Assembly (NCBI RefSeq): GCF_042242105.1
Contig: NC_092020.1
Location: forward strand, 24,444,342 to 24,508,341
Source: Pempheris klunzingeri
Lineage: Eukaryota > Chordata > Actinopteri > Acropomatiformes > Pempheridae
Direction: 5' to 3'
DNA length: 64,000 nt
Part shown: in pieces, positions 12,305 through 24,300 of the stretch
Numbering within the stretch: position 1 is the first letter of the stretch
How the letters are laid out: every line of letters begins with the position of its first letter
Translations under genes and position numbers: made by a program
Notes under the pieces: model-generated
What the model saw: the letters and a program-made list of their open reading frames with translations, nothing else
What the model was told of the DNA's origin: nothing
Databases searched by the model: none

Positions 12305-15300
12305 CTTTGGGATGCTGATAGGGGTCCGTGGTCGGGTCCTGTCTGTCTTGATGAGGTGCCGCTGGTCAGCTGGCAGCAGGTGATACTTCATAGCTTCTAT
12401 GAGGAAATCTTTACATGTGTTGTTGTTCTTTATCAAAGCCTCTTCCTCCACAATCTGAAACACATTTCAGGCAGATTGCACCTTTATTAACCAAACAAAA
12501 TAACAGCACAGCACTCTGTCATACAGTGAATTTACACTTACATTTGAGTAACCAGGTAACAGTGAACCTGTGGACTTGTGCAGCAGCTAAATTACCGTCT
12601 TTCTCTCCTACCTGCATCCTTAATTTGGAACCACGGTGACTTATTTTACTCGAGGTGCTGATAGAGGAAACTACTTCCTGACTTTTTTGGGTTCTCTAGC
12701 AGTGAGCGAGAGAACATAACGACTTATGCACAGTATACACAAGAAAGGACCGTGAAATAGAGGTAGTGGGTGTTTAAAAGCTAGAAACTGAATAACTACT
12801 CAACTGAACATCGAAGACAAAATATAGATACCCGAATAAATAATGACTACATGACTGAATGAATAAATAAATAAACAAACAAATAAATCTCTAGGTCACT
12901 GAACATCAAACAGTAACATAAACTATATACTAAACTATAAAAACAGTAGAAATCAAATCAAGTATGTAAAATTACTCAATGGGTGGGAGCTATTTTTATT
13001 CTTTGTGCTATTTCTTTCACTCTGTTAGTGATCTCAGTTGAGAAGAGCATCAAATAAAAGGTACAATAAAAACACTATTTAAAAAGTGAAATACCCCTTT
13101 ATCACAGCCACATTAGTGAGAGTTTGTAGTGTTTTAGCCTTAGTGTTAGTGTTAGTGTCAGTTTTATAGTATTTAACAGAAAACCCTGAGCTGTGATTTC
13201 ATGGACGATATTGTTGGTTAAAGAACATTGTTAACTGTGATTTGGTGAGTTTCTAGAATATAATGCAACACTGACAAGCAGCTGAAGCATGTGTCCACAT
13301 CTGAACACAGAAAGAAAACAACTGGACTCGATGTTGATTTGTTTTCCCCTCATCCGACAGGATTCATTAAAACTAAAGGCCTTCACTTCCTACAGTATTT
13401 GTTTTTTATACTTTATGATCTGGATGAATCTTAACCGACACGAATAAGTGTTTGGTGTTACTCACAACATTCAGGGGCGACCTTTTTCTACGACTACAAA
13501 CGAATCTTGTGTGAGTGACGTGCACGGGAACAGAAAACAAAGCAGAGCAGACAGACGGTCTCTTTTACCTGCACCAGGTAATCCCTGGACAGCAGTGGAA
13601 GTCTGACATGCTCCATCAGTTTGGGCATGTACTCCAGACGAGCCGGCTTATCGTTCTTGATCCAAGATATCATGGCCTCGAACACCTGGAGGCAGAAATA
13701 AGAAATATGCTCAGTTACACTAAACCAAACAGACCCACGATGTGACTTTAAACCACGTACCAACCTTCCTGAAACAAAAGAGGTGTGAGTCTAGTGGCTC
13801 CTGGTCCTGCCGGGTCAGTGTTATTACCCCACAGTTAATGCTGCTCAGTTACTACCCTCCTGCTCTGTCTGCTCTGAGAGACATAAATCACTCAGATTTC
13901 TGTTAGAAAGTTTCTTTCTTTGTCCTGCTTTGACTTTAAATAAGAGTTTACATGTGTGGATGTAAGCCTTATCACTCAATTCCATACTTTATTTATTTCT
14001 TTGTTTTTCCTAATTATTTTTCCTTTACATACTCTTTTCTTATAATTTCAAAAAAAAAATTAAATAATAGAAAACTGATTTGTCAATGTATGTGTGTGTG
14101 AAAACTTTCTCCTCCCACATTTATTTCTGACCTGAGAGGTTTGCAGAGAGGGGGGGGGGGGCCTCAGACAGGCTTCCTTATTTTGACGGTCTCGCTCACT
14201 GACTGTGTGAACAGCATCGTTCTGGGTGTAGATACTCTGTTCTTTCATAGTGAAATACCAGTATTGATTGCTCACAGTTTCTCCCGGCAGTAAATCAGCA
14301 TAACCGAGGTGGCAGACCATTGTCCTGCTTCTTTTTCTATCAAGAATCTCCCGCTTCATTCACACTTAATCATCTCCTGTTGTCGCCTGGGGAGCAGCTC
14401 CGCTCAGGACGACGAGGGACTGAGTGCCCCTCCTGTTGTGCACAAAGGGGCAAAGACGACGGCAGTTGAGGGGAAAAGAGGGCTGTTAACTTACTCGACG
14501 ACTCCCCTGAACTTCTTGGGTTCAAACTACTTCTAGAAATCACACAGGAGACCCTCACAGTATGAGCTGCAGCCACAAATTAGACACATGTATAATACAA
14601 CACAATGACACTGTGATAAAAGAGTGGCATTATAAAATTAAAAGATATATAGATATATATACACAAGGCAAATAAATATGAACACATAATATAAGGCAAT
14701 AAAGATATATATCAACCTATAAATATAACAATATATAAACTGTAATTAGGAGAATACAAGTGGGAGAAACCCAGGATATCAGGACAATGCAGTCATTTTT
14801 TTCAAAAGCACACGCGTGTCCACAAACAAATAAATTCAAAAAATAAATAAATAAGTAGTTCATCTAAGTAAGAAGCCATATGCGGTTTGTTTTTTTATGT
14901 GATTTCACTTGAATAACAACTAATTTAGGGTTAATTTCTATATATCTGCTAACAGTGGTACTTTTTCATGGACTAAAAATCTCAACCAACAAAAAAATAT
15001 ATATATATATAAAAAGAGAGAGAGAGAGACAACAGGGAGAGACAGCAGCTCCTTCTGTTTGTCTGTCTGACTGAGCCAGCAGTCACCTTGACTGCCGCTG
15101 CCGCTCCGACAGCAGGATGACACACCAACGCTCCCCCCAGACTCTTCCTGTTGACTGGCTGATAACAGCTGACAGACACGACATCCTCTGGAATATATGT
15201 CTGCTGCCAAGTTGAGCTGAGTGATTATGATGAGGCCTCATGTCTTTAATACAGCTGTAGTATCTTTAAACTTGGTCCCCATTGTTACATACTTTGGGAT

Positions 15301-18300
15301 TGGGTAGCTACAAGTGTCTGACCAAATTACAGAAAGGATCCCTACAGAGACAGACCCAGAGTCAGATCCTTTTAGTTTATGCAGAAACAGCTGTTGCATC
15401 GCTTGATTAAAGTTACCAGATTCCATTGACAAAAGCAGTAATTTTACCTCACTGATCACAGTAGTTGCTTGTCTAGTTGCTGTGACTTTGGTGTTTTAAC
15501 ATGTTAGTTTATATCCAAACTAACTCTTTAAAACACCAAAATCACACAACAACCTAATTGATCGAGGCAGCAGTAGACCAGCATCTACTGTGCTGTTAAG
15601 TAAAATTACTGTTTTTGTCAATGGAGTCTGGTAGCTTTGAACAGCTGTTCTAGCTGTTTCTGGTTAAACAAAGGGGATTTTACAGTTCTCTCTCTGTAGG
15701 GATCCTTTCCACAAAACACTTAGCCTGTCAGTGGTAAAAACAAAAACTTTGAGTGGATGTACTTTGATTGGGTGCAGCCGTTGCGGCCCGTTTGCAGCTC
15801 ATTCACAGCTGCCAGCTGAGGCAGTTTACTGGACCATTTCCAAAACTTTCTTTATATACCAGTCCTCTCAAAAAAAAAAAAAACAGGGTCCAGGTTTTAA
15901 TACACCTAAGTTATCCTTAAACTTTGTCCCTTTTTATTATCATTATCTCTTATTTTGTGTACCCGGAAAATAACTTTACATAATTTTCACATATCTTTCC
16001 GCCTACAAGGAAAGAGACAAACTGCTGTTATTAAAGGGCTGAAGAGTGTGTGTGTGTGTGTGTGTACACATTGTGGTGTCTCACCTTCTCCTCCGTGGAA
16101 ACAGTGAGTTTGTCACTGGAGATGAGGCTGCACACCTGCTGCAGAGAAAGGCCCATGAACTCTTCTCCCTGCACCACCTCAGTGAAATGCTGCTCTGAGA
16201 GGCACAAACATTCAGGGTCACACACAACACAAGCTCTGAAACATACAAACACAATGTCCAACACCGGCTAAAGCCCAAATGTTAGCATGTTTTTGCTGAA
16301 AGACACCCCCAGCGTCCTTTAACTTTAATTATCACTTAAAACTTGACATTTTCAAACTCTCTGGACAAACTAGCTGTTAATTGAAGCATCACCACCTTCC
16401 ACGCACAAGTGACACAGATGACTCAAGACTTGTGTGCTGTGAATGTTGAGGAGCTTACCGGCGTATGCGTGGGCTTGGTTGAGAAGCTGCGTGCATGTGT
16501 GCAGGTCAGCGAAGGCTCTGATGCCCAGACAGTTGGTGGGGTGAAGCTGAGACTGCAGGAACTCACAACAGACCTGACGGACATCCATCAGCTGGAGGAG
16601 GCTGGCTGCTGGAAGTAGAACCTGCAACAAGGACACGAGCATTAAGTCACTGTAAAACTGTGACTGGACTCTATTGATGGAAGAGCTTTATTGGAAGGGA
16701 GGCGACTTCTGGATCCATATTCTGGGTCGGTTTACGAATCCACACGAGCCAAAAGTGTTTTAAAAATAACATGGAAGAGCACAGTTATTTACCACCCACA
16801 GCCACACATGTAGGAACATTTGGTGGCTGAAAGTTAGTTAGCCGCTCCCCCCCCCGACAACAGGTTTTGGGATATGTAGAAATACTGCAACGTCAAGCTT
16901 TTTAAGAAGGTGGTTGAAGGAATGACAGAAGGAACGAGACGAATGAGTCTGCGACTGGTGGAAAACTACGTAAAAGCAAGGCTGCATGTAGACGGGAATA
17001 TTAGTGGAGCATTCATTTACATTAACTACAGCTTAGTAGGACTTCTGTCTTTTTTGGAATAAAGAAAAACACATGCAATACGTTAACTCAGTCAGTCAGT
17101 CAGTTAGTTTGTTAATTACTTAACCAGTCGAGCTGTCACCAATCAGTCCAACAAGCTAGTCATCAACCTCTGTGAATGTCACCTTGGTGCCCAAGATTTT
17201 AAAAGAAATCAATATTGTTTTGTCAGCACAAGGAAATGAGAGTGTTTGTAAGTGAATCAAAGCCCTGGATTCGATTAAGCTCTGTTCTCTGCAATGTGTA
17301 ATGGCTGAACAACCAAATCTGATGCAATTTACAAGCAGCTTTGTTCACTGACAACATTTAATTATTATTTTTGTTTTTTTTGGTGCGTTCTTGTGGCCGC
17401 AGCTCTCAAGTTTCACCACCGCATCTCCATGCAAGCTCCTCAAACTGGCATATAAACAATCTTGGAGTCACAATGAATACAGACTATTTTATGGCAACAG
17501 CACTTAAGAACACATCACATTCAATTTAATTTGCCAGCAAGAAGATACTGACAACTGTGACACTGTGATATGAGATTAAACATTGTGTGAAATTCTGGTG
17601 ATTTTGGACAAACAACTGTCCCTGAGTATAAACGTGTAGGAAATGTATTTAATCTGATCCTGTCACGGCCATAATTCAGCTCTGTGTTAAAACAAGGCTG
17701 TTGTGATGGATGCGTGTTGTTTCAGGTGCAGGAGACAGTGAAATACCATCCAGGGATGCCGCTATGATCCATGAGCTTCTACAGCCACAAAAACAGCAGA
17801 TTAGAAGACTTGCTAACTTCTTGTCTTCTCCTAACTTGACTTTCAAAAATTGGAAAAATCTATTTTAATCTACTGCAGAAGCAATTCCTAAACCCATGGC
17901 TGTGTCCTATCCTATCTCAGGACTCGAATCTTATCTTATCTAAAAAAAATCTTAATTAGAAGTGTGAACTATTCAATCAGCACTCGTCCTGTCCTGCCTT
18001 GATTAAAACCGACGGTTGTCGCACTTCACTCGTCACCACTTAGGCAGCTCACTATGATGGACAGGAAGAGACAGATATTCAATACCACTTTAAATAAATC
18101 TGAGGCAATAATCGCGTCGGAAAGTGCATCTTTTTGGGAAGTTCTCTTCCCATTTCTCAGCCCAGGTTAAAGATTTAAAGCAAGCAAGAGGTGGCGGACG
18201 CTGTCATGTCAGTATGTGGAGTTTTGAGGAAAAAAAAAAAAGTGGGAAATTTAATGCAAAATTCTACAGTTTTGGGGTTCATGTTGTTCCTCATCTTCAG

Positions 18301-21300
18301 TGTGACTGACATACAGACTTATGCCATCCTAACTTAGTAAGGACACTGATAAATCTAAATTCCTATCCTACAATAAAAAGGGATTTGTTTTGATATGATA
18401 AGACCCCAGGAAAAGGTGCCTGCATGTGTCTGATTAGCCAACGCAGATTACACATTATGATGCAGCAAAAGATTAGACTTCTTTACTGGACAGTCCCACA
18501 TTTCTTTAGCTGAACCCCTCTGTGTTGTTACCCCCCCTCCCCTTGCACTGACCCACTGGCCTCATTCAGATGAATGACGGGTGCTTTTTTTTTTTTTCTT
18601 TTTTTAAATCAGTTAGTAAGGCAGGCAGTCAGTGTCCCGTTCAAAGGCTGATGCTAACAGACACCCTGTGCAGCATCCCTTCACATAATGTTAACTGGGT
18701 CAGTGAGACGGTCTGTCTGCACACTCACTCATCCTCTGAGTGTGTATTGTTACTGTCACCTCTGTTTTCTGTGCACAGCTGCCCTGAAGCCTCATGTCCT
18801 ATAACAGGGAGCATCAGGCCCGCTGAAACCATGCTTACAACAGCTGTGACACCCTAACACACACACACACACACACACAGAGGACAGCACAAACAACATG
18901 TATATTACACAGAGAAAACACACAGTTTGAAGAGACGAAAAGTAAAAGCGACCTTTTACTGAATATGAGCCAAGAGTCAAAACACACACGCATATATAAA
19001 AGTCTCACATTCACGAGTGAGCCAATCAGACAGGCACGCTGCTAACAGTGGGAGGATTTCCTGCCTCTCTGCATGCACACTTCCTGTGCTAATAATCAGA
19101 GGAAGTATCCTGCCTGCTGCTGCATTTATTCAACCCCTGCGCCACAGCCATGCAAACACTGAGAGTTAATGCCCCTGACATAAACGAAGGCCTCAATGCA
19201 GAGCGGTCACGGCAAAGCACTGAGAGCTCACAACCATTACCAGCTCCTGCACCTCTGGCAATAAATATCTGCTCCTCAGGCTCGTTCATTCAGGACGGTC
19301 TGAAATTTAAACCAGAGAGGCAGAGCGATCAGGCCCTAAGGGAACACTGATATCTTTCAAATCATTACACAGTAAATACAAACAACAGTTTTGACTAAAA
19401 TAGTAAAAGATAGGAGCTTTTAAAAACTCTTTAATCTTATTTCAGTTGTATTTTTTCACCAGACGTAGGGTGGAAACAATCCCTAAACTAACCAGAATAA
19501 CTTGATTACTTAACCTGGAACTATATAAGCATATATATATTTCCTCAGCTCAGTTTTTCATGTATTCAAATTTGGCAAATTCTTGTAAACTCAACAGCTA
19601 GTTGAGACAAACCAGCCTTTGTCCCTCTAACGGCGACACCTGCATCAGCAGAGGGACGAGGACAGAGGTCATTGTCTCTAAACTTCACTCAGTATCTATT
19701 GTGATATCAGGAATATTTTTTTATCCTATTGACATTTTATATTAGATTCCAGTGAGATATCTAGTGACTATTGCTCTTTACTAAAGCACAGGAATTTGTC
19801 ATCCAATTACTTTAATCGATGGACCAAAAGCCTAAAATGGTATAAAGGGGGTTAAAATTTTGCCACAACCTCTGTATTCACTGTACAAAGACCTCATTGA
19901 AACTTTTGAAATTCTTGAAAATGAAGGAAGTTCCTCTTCTGAATACTGGAGTTGGGTTGGGTGTTTTGCTGTTACTGACTTTTGCTAAAAACAAAGGGCT
20001 GCACACAGAAAAAGGTCAAGACAGCAGCTGCAAGACAAGTTTCCTTCTCTGCAACAAGGAAGTTTTACAGTCCGGACCTTTTTGGTGGGAGCAGCAGGAC
20101 CATTTTCTCTGATTTAATAATCCCCCCCAAAAAAACTGTGGCAGAGTTTTGAAATAACAAGCCCAGAGTAGAGAAAGAGCAGAAAGGATTTATGATGAGA
20201 AAAGGTTGTTAATATCCCACTAATTCTGTTACTGCTGCTAAAAGATGACGCTAATGTTTTTTTACAGCAAAACTAGAGTACAAGTAGAAGGCACAAAAAC
20301 AACAGAAAGAATAAAAAACATTAAGGAAAAACAGGAAGAGACTTTTTTTCCCCTCCCTCTCACTCACTTCCTCCTCATTCTCCCTTTTCAATAAACACTC
20401 TCAAACACACACACACACACTCTCACCTGGACGTTGTCCTCTGTGACCTCTATCTCAGCGGTGTAGATGTAGTCCACCAGTTTTCTCAGAGTCTGTCCGT
20501 CCACCTCTCTGATCTCCACCTGGTGGGCTTTGCTCTCACTCATATCACCTACAAACACACACAGTTAAAGGATAACTGCTGGATTTTTAAACGCGGGCAC
20601 TACTTTTAAATTTTTTGTTCGTCTCTCGGCAGCCAAGAAGTGGCCTAAGTGTCTAACAACATCACATAAAGGATCCCTACAAAGACAGACCTTTAAGATC
20701 CTTTTTTTAAAACTATAAACAGTCCATATATCACTCGGTTCAAAGCCACCAGACTCCATTGACAAAAACTGTTATTTTACAAGGGAGGTGCTAGCCTTCC
20801 ACTGTCTGCATCAGTTAGTTTGTCTGTGTTATTGTGTTACGTTGGAGTTTTAAAAGGTTAGTTCAGACCCAATACAAGACTTATGTAACACACAATAGCT
20901 CAAACAAACTAACTAATCAAGGCAGCAGTAGACCAGCAACTCCCCTATGCCGCAAGGTAAAATTACCGTTTTTGTCAATGGAGTCTGGTGGGTTTGAATA
21001 GCACGATCCAACGACTGTTTCTGGTTAAGTGAAAAGGATCTTACACATCTGTCTCTGCGGGGATCATTTCTGTCATATTGTCAGACACTTTGAAAAACAA
21101 TCTCAGCCTGTCAGTGGTAAAAACAAGCACTTTTATTGGACATACTTAGATCAGGTGCAAGCCATTATAGCCATTACAGCCTGTTTGCTGCCCATCGTCT
21201 ACTGCACTATATCCAAAACTCTTATATCTCCTAGTCAAAATTAGCCACAAATGATTATTCCTTCTAATAAAACACATAGATTTGGACCATTCGAACATCT

Positions 21301-24300
21301 CTTTATGTCCATGAGAGAGCAAACCAACAAGAGACATAACTTCTTGTAATACAGGTCTCCAAATCTACATATAAACCAAATAAAGAGATAAAAATATGTA
21401 GGACAGACATTCAATCTTGCCGTCTTCCTACCAAAATCCTGAGTATTTCCAAGTGGGTCTTTTTTAGATAAGAGTACAAAGCACCCTCTGTGGCTCTCTG
21501 CCATCATCATCACACACTTGTTGCTGAATTATTCACACATTTAATTTTCAATCGATATGCAGCAGTTTGAGACCACGAGAGAAACTGCGAGGCAGAGCCC
21601 TGCAGTAGTGCTGCTTTTTCCCCCCCAAAAAATATCAATTTTCACACTCAAATGTCTGTTTATTTCTTTACAATTTGATTATATGATAGAACTAGGAATA
21701 TGACAGCAGTAGCAAACACATACACACTTCACATATGATGCCAGGCAAACTTCAGAGTGTGTGTGTACCTGTGAACATAGCACAGAAGTAGGGGCTACAG
21801 GACGCCAGGACCACCCTGTGAGCCGGCACTTGGACGTTCCCCGCCACCAGCTGGACGTCACACAGCATCTTTTTACTGAAGCATGAGGAGCAACAGACAG
21901 AGAGAGGAAGGAAGGGAGAGAGTTCTTATCTGTGCTTATTCAAGTGTTTGTCATCACTGTTGTGTCAAAAATAAATACCCAAACAGAGAAGCTGAGAAAA
22001 GGGAGCGTCTTTAAAGCTGCGTGTGGACAGAACGGCTGCCAGCAAATGTGCCAATTAAGGTGTTAAAAAAACAACAACACCACTGTGGGCAGCACACCTC
22101 CTCAGGTCGTTCATCAGCTGGAAAGCCTTCCTCATGTGCGTCTGGTTGAAGGTGTGCATCCCTCCATTCATCGTGTCCTCCTCGGAGTCCGTGGCGAGGT
22201 TTGGTCGTGGTGAGGCCGGTGCGGCCACCAGACTGGTGAGACATGAGAGGCAATGTGTGGATCAGCAGAGTTAGACGGTGACCCAAAGCTAGACTTTTTA
22301 AGGACTCACAGGAACCTTGTTAATATACTGTCTTTACTCCTGTTAATGGCATTAGTGTCCTGTGCAATAGAAAGGACTGTTAAGATTGGTCCAGTGTGTC
22401 CCAGTTTTGGTGGTAGCTATTTCTGAATGCCAGTATGACCCCACTGGCTCATCCTCCTTTAATAATCCTTGGTTCTTCAGGGTAATCTGCTTTGGATGTC
22501 ATGTATCTCTGATGCCGTTACACATCAGGGGCTCCAAAGTCGTGGTTTTATACGTCTTTTGAATTCATTTTTAATCTTGTGTAGATTGTTCCTCACGTGA
22601 AATATTACAGAGGTGTGGGACAAACGATTATTTAAACACTGATTAATCATTTAGTCCATAAAATGCAAGAAAATAGCAAAAAAAAAATGGCCATTAAAAT
22701 TTCCCAGAACGCAACGTGATGCTTCCAGATGCCTTGTTTTGTGCAGACAGCAGCAGAAAAACCAACAACATTCAGTTTACCAGCAAGTCTTCACATTTGA
22801 TGAGTGGAGGGCGGTGAATTTTTACTTCAAAAACTATTTAAATAATAATCCACTGTCACAGATATGGCAAATCAACTCATTGTTTCAGCTCTACTTACTG
22901 TGTGTCAGATATTTGAGTTTAAAGAACCAACTAAGACGCCAATTTGTGGGAAAATTAAAGCGCCGTCTCAAAAACCTTCTTTGGGAGCTTTGGGAAATAC
23001 TGATCGACATGTTTCGCCACATTTTCATAGCGAAAACAACTGATCAGTTCACGGAGAAAATAATCAGTGTATTAACTGACAATGACAATAATCGTTAGTT
23101 GTAGCCCTTCACACACCTCTAGATCAATCATTTATGTACTAATCTATTAAAGTGATGGTTGTCAGCTCGTCCTAACTGCGCTAAATAACCACTCAAGCAT
23201 GATATTTGACAGAGGATCTATGTTGTAGTCAAGACAATTGGATGACAGAACTGCCTGACCCATTTTCTGATCATATTCTTTAGTCACATGGACTTAAAGG
23301 ATAATGCTAGAGGTATCATATAATTTCCTTATGGTCAACAAATCCCATGAATAGACGAAAAACCAACAATGGATTAGGCTCTCCGCCCCAAACCCTACCG
23401 TCTAGTGAGGTAAATAGTCACAAACATACGGTTTCATGTTTTAAAAACAGCTGGGAAATGTAGTTTATAACGGATGAAACTCGGTCGCAGACCATGAGTT
23501 TGTTAGGGGCTATTTTTAACCGAGGATTAATGCACATTTGGTACAGCAGTGAGTGTCTGTAGTAGGATTCAGTCACTGAGATACATTAATGTTGGTTTGG
23601 GTCTTTTCATGGGATTTGTTGACAGCAAGAAAAACAAAGAATATTGTTCTGTCCTTTATTCTTTAAGCCCTTCTCAGGCTGTCGCACAAGGAAAAACAAG
23701 AATATTTCCTGTCAGCCAATGTTTCTTTAAAAAACCTGCCAAGTGAAATCATAAGAACTTTGATAACATGCAAATTCAGATTTTAACACGAGGTGACGAG
23801 TACTTACCTGAGAGCAGGTGGAAGGAGGAGAACATAACATGTGAACTGATTGAATGGCACATTTATGTGATTTTGTATTGGTGTGTATGTAACGGGACTC
23901 GATCCACCATGCATGAGAGGGGACTGGATCAACTGTGTCTGTATAGGACCAGATCCACTCAGCATGAAGCAGGACTGGATCCACTGTACATGTAACGGGA
24001 CCGACCGGATCCACTGTGCATTTACAGGACTAGTTCCACCATGCACGTGATGAGACCGGATCAATTGTGGCTGTACAGGACTGGATCCACTGTACATATA
24101 ACGGGACCGGATCCACCATGCATTTTTGGGACTGGATCCACCATGCGATTGGATCCCCCGTGCCTCTACAGGACTGGATCCACTGTGCATGTAGAGGACA
24201 GGGTCCGCCGTCAACTACAAGACTGGATCCACCATGCATGTGAGGAGACTGGATACCCCAGGCATGTACAGGACAGGATCAACTGTGTGCACACAGGACT

